Source: Sitta carolinensis (taxonomy: Eukaryota > Chordata > Aves > Passeriformes > Sittidae). Taken from it: a DNA stretch of 64,000 nt. The DNA lies in NCBI GenBank assembly GCA_032173965.1, contig JAVUNC010000004.1:5872001-5936000 (forward strand), given 5' to 3'. The notes below the pieces were generated by a model that was given only the letters and a program-made list of their open reading frames with translations, did not search any database and was not told the origin of the DNA. A program made the translations under genes and the position numbers. Shown here in pieces: positions 44,026 to 55,575 of the stretch. How positions within the stretch are numbered: the stretch's first letter is position 1; each line of letters starts with the position of its first letter.

Positions 44026-45569
44026 GTGTGAGGCAGGTCCAAGTATTGGGTTCAGCTCTTGGCTGTGCCATCTCCAGTCTGACCCCAAGCCCTGGGAGTC
44101 AAACCACTGAAGTGCAAGCTGAGCGTGCTGCCATTACCTATTTTCCAGGCAGGATCCCCCCCATCCCCATGACCAGAAGGTGGGCACCCCTCCCTCAGTC
44201 ATCCTGCTGCCAAGATGGAAGTGATTTTAGGCAAGATCTTTTCACATCTTTTCATATCCTTTTACAATATGTGGTCATTCACCTCATACTCCTCCCCCTA
44301 AGTCACTCCAAGACTCACAGGAACCTTGTGCCCTTTCTTCTCTGAGAGGTGACAAGAAGGAGCTGAGCTTCCATGTCACCACCTTTCTGTGGTGACAAAG
44401 GACCATTTCTGGCCATTTAAGCTGCCTGGGCTGCTCCCCATCTTGGGGCCAGCCTGCCACCTCGTGTTCAAAGCTGGGGATTTTCAGGGCGGGTTTGCAC
44501 AGGACATTGAAAATGCCTCAGGCGTTACTTAACTGATTTGTATTTGGGACTCCTAAAGCCCAGAAGAGATGTAGAAAACCTTGAGGAGCTTCGCTCTGTG
44601 GAGGGAGCCAGGGTGCAACAGCAACCACCCCAGTGCTGGCTTTGGTGGCACAGCTTATTTCAGGTCGTTCTTGCCTGGTGTTTCACTACCTAAGCAAAGG
44701 TGAGCACTCCTGGATCCTCAGCAGCAGTTTTTGACTGTCCCTGCTACAGTGCAGGATCCATTCTTGTCGTGGAATGGATCCCTGCTACTGGATGTGTTCC
44801 TTCTTGCCTTGAGCCCGGCCCATGACTTGCAGCACCCATACAAAAAGCCCATGGAAGCTCTGTTGCTTTGTTTTACTGAAGCTCTCAAGGATTATTGAGG
44901 TGCTCAGGGCATCAGAGACAGAGCTATGAGCTCCAGGTTCCACTTGTGGGGCATCAGTAGCTACCAAGTGGTGTCTGGGGGCCAGGGCAGCTGCTCAGGG
45001 TACCTTGCACTGCCCTAAATACCTGTGTGAGCCAAGGACTCCAGGTCCTCACACACCTCAGGGGCTTCACTTCAAACTGGAGCCTCTTGCCTCCCACTTG
45101 GCTCCTTTTATTTCCACCACTCCTAACAAGCATTAAATGTTCATTAGAAAGGACAGATATTTATAGGGTGTAAGATTTTTTCCAGATTATTATTTTATTT
45201 TCCTAAGTGCTCCTGAGAGTGTGACAAGTCTTTCTCATACATCTTATTAGTGGTTAATGAACCCAAAGGGACATGGGCCATCATCTTGTTGAGCTCTGCT
45301 GTAGCTTTCTACAGAGATTTTCTTTTATTGCTCCTGTCTTTCATAGCTTCTTTCTTATTTCTCTTTTCTTCACCATCACCCTTTCTACCCTTGGTATTTT
45401 CCTCCTGTCCCTGTTCTTTCTCAAGTAGTGGGAATTGCCATATGAGCCCCACTCATGGGACAGGCAAAGAGCACATGTGTGATGTACAGATACTGCAGGA
45501 TGGCAGGTACAGGTAAAATACTCACCAAAAATCGCCTTTGCCCAACTGTATTGGCTTCTGCAGCTCCCA

Positions 45570-45675
45570 GCCAAGGCGTGATGGCAGCTGGGGTAGCTGT
45601 TCCCTGTCCTTGGCAGGGGAGTTGGAACTAGAAGATCTTTGAGGTCCCTTCCAACTCAAACCATTCTATAATGCC
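45570..45675 (+). mobile_element. CR1 3' end fragment
   Basis: GGGAGTTGGAACTAGAAGAT, CTTTGAGGTCCCTTCCAACT and CAAACCATTCTATAATGCC form the sense-strand CR1 3' terminus. Only about 100 bp are recognisable. Confidence 0.8.
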
Positions 45676-48615
45676 ACCATCCCAGGAGGCAGCAGTCTTC
45701 AGCTTTCACAGTGGACACATAGGGACAGCTGTAAAATGGTGATAGGTCAGAGACAGAAATGGGGAGAAATATTTTCTTTGCCCTCCTGGTTTTGGATTAT
45801 TTAATTTCTCACATAGGCCTGATTCTTCTTCTTCCACAGGCACAGAACTTTACAGCTGAGAACTTTCAACCTGTTTGATTACAGTTATCATTCATAGATA
45901 CACACATGACTACCCAGAGGCTGATGACTCGACCAGGCACTACACAGTGCTCAATATGACTGTGCCAAAAGTCAGTTTCTGGGGCTAAGTGGAGACACCA
46001 GCTGCTTCCTGAAATGTGCTGGACATCACGTGGCATGTCTGTGTCTGGTGTAACCCGCAGATGTCACGCTGAGATGGTGCAATTCTGCCTAGTGAGTCAC
46101 CATGGGCTGAGCAAGGCAGGGTTGTGCTGCTGTGTCTGAAGTGAGCTTCCCTTTCCTTCTCCTGTGACTGGGCCAGCTGGGAATGAGCCTGCAGGATCAG
46201 CTGTCTGTGTGAGCTGAGATGAACCAAAGGAGAGCTCGATGGTGATGATTTTTCCCCATTAGTGGCAGGCTGCAGACAGTCTGGCAGAGTGGCACCCATT
46301 GAATTCTGCCTGGGTATTGAAGAGCCTCTTGGCAGTCTGACTGGAGGATGACTTATGGGTTTGTTTACTTGCTGGGCCTCCAACTCATGTTCAGTGCAGG
46401 CCAGGCTCAGTCAAATGTTCACATTTTGCTAATATGGCATGTGCACATCAGGCATGAGGAAACATGCTAGAGCTGCAGAGACCCAGCCATGTGTGTGCAC
46501 TTCTTGGGTTCCTTGCTCCTGCATACCAGTGCAGCTCCAGGCAGGAGGTAAGGCCACAGGAGACCCTGTTGCTGGCTCGAGCCTTGGCTGCTGACCTGCT
46601 TATCCAAGTGCAAAATAGTGTGTAAGATGATTAAATCATCTTCCAAAGAAGGCCTGAAATCCTGGCTTTTCCAGTAAACAACCAGGTAACTGTTTACTGG
46701 AACAATGTGAACCCTGGCCAAGAGATTGTGCAGAGCACTAAAAAAATTGGAAATGACCCCATATGTCCTCATAGCAGCAAGTCCTTTAATAAGATGAAGA
46801 ACAAGCACAAGGCAAATTTTCAATTACTTTAACATGCATAAAAAATCAGGTCGTGCCTGGTCATGGCTCTGTGATCTTACACTGGAATTGCTATTTGGTA
46901 CTGACTTGCTCTTGCATCTTTATTGCTTATTTAAAATGTGCCACTGCTTGGACTGGAGTTTTGTAATAGCAGCACTTTAGGCTTCCACGTCTCTTGCCTC
47001 AGAAAACATCACATTAAAACTTGCTCAGCTGTACAAATCCCAGCCCTGCAGACAGAATACAAAACATCACTGGCGCCTTCCTGGGCTCCCTGCAAAGCAC
47101 TGGCAAAGCTGACCCCAAATCTGCAGCAGAGATCACACGCCGTTGACTGTCCCTTCTCACCACATGCTGTGACAGTGCCCTGCTGGCTTCTGCTTTGGTG
47201 TGACAACCTCAGCACACTCCAGATGTACCCCAGCACTGGAGTGCACCTCCACTCCTCCACCAAAATGTGTTTACCTCTGTTTCAGAGCACAGTTTTAAAT
47301 TACTAAGCAATTTATTGCCTCCAGGAGCTGGGAATGGTGTTTCTTTCATGAGGAGGTGCTGGGCTGCACAGGTAGTGCAACAAACTGATGTTGTCCTGCT
47401 CTTGATGTTGTCTGTGGTACCCAGAACTGCTGGGGGTTTTGTGGAAAGTGTCTTCTGCTCCAGCTTTGCCCCACTGCTGTGGGGTGGCATGTCCTTCTCT
47501 TTTGCTAAGATCTAATTTGGTTCATGGACACAATATAATAGCCTTGAAAATAGTGGGGAATCTTCTCTCAACTTGCTCCCACAATCAATGCCACACCCAG
47601 GGAGCCAACATGCCAAAATTTCCCTCAAACCCCCTAAGATGGGAATCAGGACAGAATAACCCAAATAATTCACAGTAAGATATGGTCTTGCTTTTTTTAT
47701 TGAGACAGAGGGAGCTACAAGTGATTTTTTTTTTTTTCTTAACCTTGTAGAATGCTTTTTCCCAAGTTCATGCTTATCCAAGCATGGCAAGAATCTCTCT
47801 TGAACATTGAAGAATATCTCCTCACTGGGAAGACCCAGAGTGTTGAACTCTTGTTCAAGTGTTGAGGGACCAAGAAAAATCAAAGCCTGTTGAGCCAAGC
47901 CCTGCACAGGCTTGCTGGTGCTGGCCCCAGGGAGCCATGGTGGCTGGTGTCCCCCTGGACAGTGATGAGCTCTTGGCCCAGAGCACCCTGTGGGTGACTG
48001 AGTGACCTGTGGACCTTGTACTGACAGCAGTGCAGAACCTCAACCAGCTCAGAAATGGGAAGTCAAATTAGTCCCATGAAGAAGTTAATTGCCAACCCAA
48101 GCCTGGTCTGTAGGACAGGATGCTTGGCACTGGATAAATCTTTGTGACTTCTCTGGATCAAGGACCAAGAATGTGGAAAATCCCATCTAGGTTTTCCTTA
48201 TTATCTCCCTCTCATCTGGACCTTGTTTTCCCACAATCTTTGGTTTTCCCTTTGGAAAGGACCTGTGCTTTCCCTTCAGCAACCTTGTAGGGTGGAGCTG
48301 ACCTCATGCAGAAGTGTAGAATGTTGCTGAGGTGGAGGTGGGCACCTTGTTGACATTAGGAATTAAGAGGAGCAGGGTAAGAGGGTGCTGCTTCATGGTG
48401 TTGCACACCTTCCCTCCCAGCCATGGGTGGTGGTGGTGTGGAACTGTGACATATTGGTGGAATATGGGAATTTTCTGAGCTCTCGATGTGTACAGATCAT
48501 GGGTGGGCATTTCCTTCTTACAGGTGAACAGACAGAAGGTGTCAGAAGTGAAGGGCAAGGGCTTCTGAGGCTGTGGAAATCTGATAATCCCTCACATCTG
48601 TTATGTGCTTTGCAT
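45676..48615. other. Intergenic stretch, no gene recognised
   Basis: Nothing coding recognised. The one structural item is a perfect inverted repeat at 46669-46702. A short T run occurs near 47727-47740. Confidence 0.4.
46669..46702. repeat. Perfect 12-bp inverted repeat with a 10-nt loop
   Basis: TTCCAGTAAACA (46669-46680), a 10-nt spacer, then TGTTTACTGGAA (46691-46702). Each arm includes GTAAACA, the forkhead-factor core, in opposite orientation. Confidence 0.93.
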
Positions 48616-48925
48616 TACAGAATTGTAGAATTATTTAGGTTGGAAGGGACATTTAAAGGTCATTTTGTCCACGGTCCCTGCAATGAACAGGGACATCTTC
48701 AACTAAATCAGTTTTTACAGAGCCCTGTCCAACCTGGCCTTGAACACCTCCAGGGATGGGGCATCCACAACTTCTTTGGGCAATCTGTGCAAGTGTTCCA
48801 CAACAATCATTGTAAAGCACTTCTCTGTAATTCAAATCAAGGCTCCTTCAGTTTAAAACCATCACCCTGTGTACTATTCCAACACACACAGCTGAAAAGT
48901 TTGTCCTCCAATAATGCTCTATACA
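48616..48925 (-). mobile_element. CR1 LINE 3' fragment
   Basis: TTACAGAATTGTAGAATTAT, TTAGGTTGGAAGGGACATTT, CTGTCCAACCTGGCCTTGAA and CACCTCCAGGGATGGGGCAT are the antisense CR1 terminus and adjoining region. A 195-codon open frame on the plus strand across this copy is antisense repeat, not a gene. Confidence 0.92.
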
Positions 48926-49504
48926 AAAATATCCTGTCCAAAAATATGTTTAGCAGCATCATTCCTATATAGGCTCCTAACATGTGCCAGCACCCATGGG
49001 AATTCCTGTATCTGGTAGGAGCTAGGTGCTAGCTATTGTTCACACACATCTGGCTTCCAGCTGTTTTCTTGGCAGATGTGCAGGGACCTGGGCTGGCTGG
49101 AAGACAGCAAACACAAAATACACGGTGTCTTGCATGGGAACAGGGTTGGGGGGGGATGTTCTGTGTCTCTGCCTCCAGCTCAGTGAATCACATCACCCGT
49201 GCCTGGTCAGCATCCTCCATCGGGCATGTTCCTGGCATTGTGCCACTGTGCACAGCCCTCTCTCTGTTCTCCTGGGACTCGTGAGGCTGAGCCGTGTGCA
49301 GCTTGGCAGAGGCTGACAAGAAAACTCCATAGGAACACGAGGAGGCTATCACAGTCTTCAGGGAACTGGGATGAAGTCATGGCAGAAATACATAGGGGAA
49401 TTAAGTAAGACAGATAAGTAAATATGGCTAAACCAAGCCTAGTGCAAAACAAGCCTGAGATTATGTTTTCAGTGTCACCTTTTTGCCCCTTCCTGTGCCT
49501 AAAG

Positions 49505-49825
49505 AGGGTTTAAGGAAAAGAAGGAGAGTGACTTTTTACAGAGGCAGATAGTGATAGGGCAAGGAGAAATGGTTTTAAAATAAAAGAGGAGAAATTTAGA
49601 TTGATTATTTGGAAGAAATTCTTCCTAGTGAAGGTGGTGAGGCCCTGGCACAGGCTGCCCAGGGAAGCTGTGGCTACCCCATCCCTGGAAGTGTCCAAGG
49701 CAAGGTTGGACAGGGCTTGGAGCAACCTGTGACAGTGGAAGGTGTCCCCACCCACGCAGGGGGTTGGAACAAGCTGATCTTTATGGTCCCTTCCAACCAA
49801 ACCACTCTGTGATTCTGTTATTGCC
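49505..49825 (+). mobile_element. CR1 LINE 3' fragment
   Basis: Sense copy from GAAGGAGAGTGACTTTTTAC through GAGGCCCTGGCACAGGCTGC, CCAGGGAAGCTGTGGC, CATCCCTGGAAGTGTCCAAG and GGGGTTGGAACAAGCTGATC to the end CACTCTGTGATTCTGTTATT. Same 5' breakpoint as the copy at 56768. Confidence 0.93.
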
Positions 49826-49874
49826 ATGAGTCTGTGCCCAGCTTCTCAATACAAGCACTTTGGCGCTCACCAGC

Positions 49875-50335
49875 TCTTTGCATATTTATTCTCATGGGGG
49901 CTGCATTTCTGCAAATGTAAGGTTTGAGCCTTTTTCTCTTTAAATTTTGCATTTGATTTGCAAATGTCAGCCTCCAGAGGGCGAAAACCCTTCGGAGAGA
50001 CGCGGGGAATCGCCCCAGCCGAGATGGAGGTGATCTGCTTGCAAAACCGCAGCATAAAGACTCGTCATAAATAATCTCCCTGCCCAAAGTCGTGCATTTT
50101 CCGATTCATTTCTGTGACGACGTCTGCGGTTCCCAAGCCTGACCTGCTGGGCCAGGGCGGGGTGAGGGAAGGGGAACACGGATTTCTGAGTCGGGGTTTC
50201 CTGGAAAGCCTTAGGGATGATGAAACCGGCCGGTGCCTTCCGTAATGTGGGAAGTTTTTTGGTGGCTTGTCCCGAAAGGTGCTTCACAAGCCAGAAACCC
50301 CGGGCCATGCAGGAAAAGTCCTAATGCTGGCGATG
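49875..50335. promoter_or_regulatory. Candidate regulatory element: CpG-rich block with octamer-like motifs
   Basis: From about 49980 to 50310 I count about 21 CpG dinucleotides, whereas flanking 300-bp stretches have very few. The block contains GTGACGACGTC (CRE/ATF-like), GGGCGGGG (Sp1-like) and ACCGGCCGG. Just before it, 49877-49965 holds TTTGCATAT, TTTTGCAT and the palindrome ATTTGCAAAT, similar to POU octamers. It could be a promoter (for ADGRF5 first exon or a non-coding RNA) or an enhancer. No transcript evidence is available. Confidence 0.4.
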
Positions 50336-53300
50336 CACAAGTTATTTGCTTCCAAATATCCTTGCAAAGTGCTGTGGGGAAAAAGAGGATCTGACACTTA
50401 GAAGTTTCAAAGAGGGTAAAAAATCCTGCCAGATTAGCACATCCTGGTGTTCTAACCTTAACCCAGAGCCCAAAGCCATAGAGAAATATGTCCCAGAACT
50501 GGCCAGAACACCCAGTTCTGGGACATATTAAAAGTTAGTTAAAACAAGGATGGGATGCTTTTGAAACAACACACACATTGCTGCTTGATGAAGACACCCA
50601 GTTCCTGGAAGTGCTGAGTGCTTGTTCTGAAAAAAACCCAAAAACAACTCAGATCTTTCGTGTATGTCTACTGAGAAACTAGAAAAAGTAGGAACTGGTG
50701 GGAATATAATTGTCTTGGTCAGTGATGTTATTGTTGAAAAAAAAAAGCGTTCTAAGAGAGAATGGAGATAACATGGAATGAGACAGGAGCAGTTTAGGAG
50801 TGAAGAGAAGGGAAATGGTGCTGAGGAAGAAGACTGAAGAAATAGGATTGCAGTGTAAGGAATAATTCAGTGTATACATACACACACATCAGCTATACCA
50901 CTAATAAACCCGTTCTAAATAGTATAATTAATTTCTGGAGTATATTTATGGTGAGATGGGATGTCACAAGCCACAGACTTGCCCCAGGCATGTGCTGGGC
51001 TATGGGAGGATGTTGCTGTCAGCAGCAGTGATGCAGCACCAGTGCATCCATCCTGGCACCATCACTGAAACAGGCTGAGTAATTAAATCATTTGCTGCTA
51101 CATTTCTGTCAGATCTCATTACGCAGCACCTGAGTTATTTTTCCAGTTGAGTGATTGCCTGGATCCTACTGTGGTGATGCTAAATATCTCATCCTTGATG
51201 AAAACCCTGGCAGAGAGGGATATCTCCCAGAGTGATATTTGGTCAGGGCTGGCATTTTCTTCTGAAGCAATAAAGCTGTCAGGATGTAATCCTGATGTGG
51301 AAGTGGCCCTGCCTCATCCATCATCACAGCTCACCATGGGCAGAAGGGGAAAAGTTCAAAGAAGGGATGCAGGGAAGATCAAACATGAGTAGGTCAGGAC
51401 TTCTTGTCCTCAAAGAGAGGTGGGTGGAAATATGGTGAGGCTTCTGGAACTGGGAGAGGACGGGCTGTTCAGTGCTTCAGCCAATGACAAATAAAAATAA
51501 ATAAACAGATGGATAAGGGCATCATCTGGGGTTGCCAGGCTTAAATCAGCCAGTGTTTGGTACAAAGTCCGACACAGAAGCTTTGGATGGCAAAGCCTTG
51601 TCCTACTTTCTCCAGAGAACCCTGGGTGGTCACAGGAGGGAAACTCACAGAGCAGCACCCAGAGAGCCCAGGAGTTGCAGGATCTCCTCAAGCCACAAAC
51701 AGTCTGAGGCAGGAGGGTTTGCAGAGGAAATTACATCACCTGTGATTATGCCTTTCCTAGAAATCTGCTTCTGGAGCCAAGGACAGGACCGTGGGAGACT
51801 GGGACATGGTGTGGCCTGAAACATCAGCCCTGTCCCATTCCTGTAACCCTCAGGCTGATGTAAAGCAACTGCAGCAGAGACAGCCCTGGCAGAGCCTTTG
51901 CAGCTCACCTTGGCTGCTCTATTTCTCACCTTGATTTTGTGGCACAGGTGTGGGAGACTTGTGCCAGCATAGATGCTGTCCTGGTGCCAGTGCAGTTAGA
52001 GAAACACCTGGAAACAGACTCCTGCTGTTCATCCATCTGTGATATGCCAAGCTAAGGGGCCTTCCCTGTGCCTCCACTGCCTCTTGTATCCAGCAAAACC
52101 TGAACGGTTTTTTGCACAGTCCAGCATTAACAGCACAGATGGATCAACTATGCTGCCATATGCAGGGCTTTTAGTCAAAAGGAATAAATTATAATGGACA
52201 CAGAGGCCATTTTCTATGGCTAGGAGTGGCATAAATACCTCTTACAAAAAAAACCCAAAACTCCCTCCTTCTCCCCTTGTCTGCTTTACCATCAGAAATA
52301 ATCACCCTGTCCAAAAGCTTGTGAAGATCTGGCTTGGGCTCACAACAGAGTTTTTAAAAGCTCCATCTTTCAGTTTTTAATTTGCATGTATCTGACATCA
52401 GAGGGGCTAAACATAAGCACAGCAAAGCTCCTAGGTTTTTTTTCATTGTCACTTTTCAGAGCATTACTGTGGTTTGAAGTGGTTTGTACTGAAGAAGTGT
52501 CAAATGCAGGGAGTGAAACAAGGCTGTTGTCAGTGCAAACACACCTTTACAGCATTTCCCAAACATTTTGCCTATGTTCCGCATTTTGTGTCAATGTTCA
52601 ACAATCTCCTTTCATATATTTTCTTCTTTATTTTTTTCTCAGAAAAAAAAAATAAACCAGGCAAGGGTTGAAGGCAGTGAACATGCTGAGTGCTTCAGAG
52701 AGCTTTTCTAGAGAAGCTTGTCAGGTCCTTCTTCTGGAGCCGCTCTGCATGACAGCCTGTGAACTCTCATTTCTTTAACCAAAGCTCTGAAAACACGATA
52801 TTCTGCTTAAACTACCCTAACCCTTTAAACGACTCTAACCTTTTATAGCTGTTTAAGCTGCTTAAGAATCAGCTACAGTTCAGATCAATTCAGACGCTGA
52901 AGCGTGGCAGAATAGCCAAATGCTGTAAACTCTACTGGCTTTGAAATGATCTCAAAATTGAAAATTGTTCAACTGGTAGTATTTAAATATTCATTGCTCC
53001 AAATCTAAGAAAATTTGCTTTTAAATAGGATTGAATTATGAGCCTCAAAGAGATTTGCAGCACAAAGCCCCATTTGCAGAGAGTCTGAGTAGCAGTTTTA
53101 AAGTTATTAACTTGTGCAGTTAGGAAATTCCTCCTTAAGTGGCATCTTTAACAAATGCTTCACGAAATTGCCTTTCGATCAAAAAATACAGATGCAGTTA
53201 ATTTGTCTTGAGTTTTTAACCTCACTGGCATCAACAAAATGAGCTGTATTTTATCTCCCTGGTTCCCAAGCTGAGTACAAAACCTGGCAGTGACGTAAAA

Positions 53301-54077
53301 TCAGTATGGCTCATGGTTTTGTGCTCATTTCCTCAGATTCAATAAACCAGTTGTGGTGGGGATGTGCAGTTGCACAAGAGGACAGCCACAAACCCAAACC
53401 TGTCACTGGGGTGAGATGCAGTGAGCCCAATCCCAGGCACAGGGTGAGTTGTTTTGAAATTCTGTACACCATGAAAGCCACCCTTTGAAACCGCTGCAAC
53501 CCAGGCAGTTGTGTGCATCAAGAACAGAGCTCATGGGCTGGTGACAGTTTTTGGCCCTTTGTTGCAGGAGTCAGGAGAGGTGACACCAGCCTGGGTGAGG
53601 AGCAGATGTCTCCATGTACAACATGATGAGATGTACTTGTGGCCAAGTGTTTTTCCAGCTAAAAGAACAGGATGTGATTTTGCCGGCTGAACCAGGGCGA
53701 GACCTTGTTGAGTCACCTCTCCAGCCTCTGCCTGACTGCAGAAGTGAGTTAAATATCAAACTGTCCAGTAGAACCCATTAACCAGCTCCATCACTGCCAA
53801 GAGTCACTGGGAAGCACTGGGAAGGGATGTGGTGATGTGGTGGGCATCGAGGTCCTTTGAAATGCCCAGCAAAATCCCATGGTGACCCCAGCCTCAAGCT
53901 GGAGGGTGCTGGGGAGCCTGCTCACTGCAGCAATGGGGATGGATGTCCTCCAAAACACCACGTGTCCCACATGGGGCTTGATGGGACCCCCCCTGCACCA
54001 TCACCCCAGCTGAGAGCAAGTGCAGGCCCTTGGTATGGAACTTGAGCACCGCATCCCACAAGGAGACCCTGCAAGCC
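50336..54077. other. Intergenic stretch, no gene recognised
   Basis: Contains a perfect 18-bp hairpin at 50485-50529 and short A/T runs near 50739 and 52620-52655. No repeat family or exon was recognised in the remainder. Confidence 0.4.
50485..50529. repeat. Perfect 18-bp inverted repeat with a 9-nt loop
   Basis: The arm AATATGTCCCAGAACTGG (50485-50502) is followed by 9 nt and then its exact reverse complement (50512-50529). Pairing stops cleanly on both sides. Function unknown. Confidence 0.95.
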
Positions 54078-54350
54078 CGGATGGTTTGGATTGGAAGGGA
54101 CCTTTAAAGGTTATCTAGTCAAAACCCCTAAGCAGCATCTTCAAGACCAGGTTGCTCAAAGTCCCACCCAACGTGGCCTTGAATGTTTTCCAGGTAAGGG
54201 GCATCCACCACCTCTCTGATCAACCTATTCCAGTGTTCAATCACCCTCATCATAAAAAGAGGGTGGTCTAAATCTACCCTCTTCTAGTTTTAAAATATTA
54301 CCCTTTGTTTTCTCACAACAGGACCTTCTAAAAGGGACCACTTAACCCTT
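54078..54350 (-). mobile_element. CR1 LINE 3' fragment
   Basis: GGATGGTTTGGATTGGAAGG, GACCTTTAAAGGTTATCTAG, TGGCCTTGAATGTTTTCC and GGGGCATCCACCACCTCTC form an antisense CR1 copy lacking the terminal octamers. The end toward 54350 (CCTTTGTTTTCTCACAAC) is approximate. Confidence 0.9.
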
Positions 54351-55404
54351 GCAGACACCAGCCTGGAACTGGTGCCCAGGCTGGTAGTGTTGAGAGTGTG
54401 TTGGGCACATGGCAGTGTTGGGACATAGGGACTGTCCCTGGCCTTGAATGAGGAATTTCAGGTGCTTTAGTGTCCCAGGTTTCCTAGAGCCTGAGGATGG
54501 GGAGTCTGTAGAGAAACTTTAATGTGGTAACATCAGCTTGCCAGATGCTCCAAAAACCAGTAAGTGAAGGAAAATAACTGCTTACTCTGGTCAAAATATG
54601 CATTTCTTTCTGTTTTCAGGAAAAAAAGTTTCCTCTGGAAGGAAGTGGCTGCACATTTAGAGATGGGAGGTGTAAGATGCCAGCATTTCAGTGCTGAAAA
54701 CAACTTTATCCATGTCTCAGGAAAAAATGTGAATTAATGATGCAGAGGATGGGTGCTGCAAACAATGTCACATTGTCACCCCTTCCCTCTCTCCTGCTGG
54801 AGCTGCCAGTGGAGAGCATCTGTCCTTTCTCTGAAAACCATCTGCAATTTATTGCCCAGCATTAAAGGCTGGACTGTGAGTCCAAACATCACCCTTGGAG
54901 CAGCAGGGTGTAAATCCATGCATGGACCATGGGACTACCACCATGGTGGGGCAGCTCTTGGCATCCTGCTGTCACCTCCAGCCTGGAGGAGGTCTGGGAG
55001 AGCCCAGCAGCTCTCCTGCCTCACCTAAAGATGCTAATTGTGCTTGCTTGAGCCTCAGCTCTATAATTAACAGTGCTGCATCAGCAGGTGCTGACGGCGC
55101 AATGATGATTGTGCAGCTCATTTTCCAGGAGCTGCTGGGACTCCAGACAAACGAGGGGTTACTTCAGGTGACTTGCCTGTCATGGAGTGTCCCTGGGTCT
55201 GTCCATCCCTGCTGAGTGCAGGTTTGCCATGTAACAGCAGTGGTGGATTTTTTATGGCAATTAACCAATTATTCTGACTGGGAAACACTCCTGGAGTTTG
55301 AAACACAATCCTGTGGGTTTTGTACGGAGACCCCAGTGGGTGACACTTGAGAAGGGAGATGATACTTGGCCTTGGGGACATCACTCCAGGGCAGCACTGA
55401 GTAC
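54351..55404. other. Intergenic stretch, no gene recognised
   Basis: About 1 kb between two CR1 copies. No exon, RNA gene or repeat was recognised. Confidence 0.4.
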
Positions 55405-55575
55405 AGAATCTCAGAATTGTTGGGAGGAGCCTCTGGGGATCACCCAGTCCAACCCCCTGCCAGGGCAGGGTCACCTTGAGCAGGTGATGCAGAAATGCAT
55501 CCAGGTGCGTTTGGAATGTCTCCAGGGAGGGAGATGCCACGGCCTCCCTGGGCAGCTCTGAGACAGTGTTAGATG
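55405..55575 (-). mobile_element. CR1 LINE 3' fragment
   Basis: ACAGAATCTCAGAATTGTTG, CCAGTCCAACCCCCTGCC and GGCCTCCCTGGGCAGC mark an antisense CR1 end of a subfamily with the CCCCCTGCC motif, different from the copy at 54078. Confidence 0.88.

Noticed and set aside
48385..48972. 195-codon open frame on the plus strand, longest in the window
   Set aside because: It runs antisense through a CR1 copy (48616-48925), has no recognisable domain, and its codons follow the repeat sequence.
49967..50308. 113-codon minus-strand frame across the CpG-rich block
   Set aside because: High CpG content lowers stop frequency. The Arg-rich product has no known relatives that I recognise, so I treat the block as regulatory DNA.
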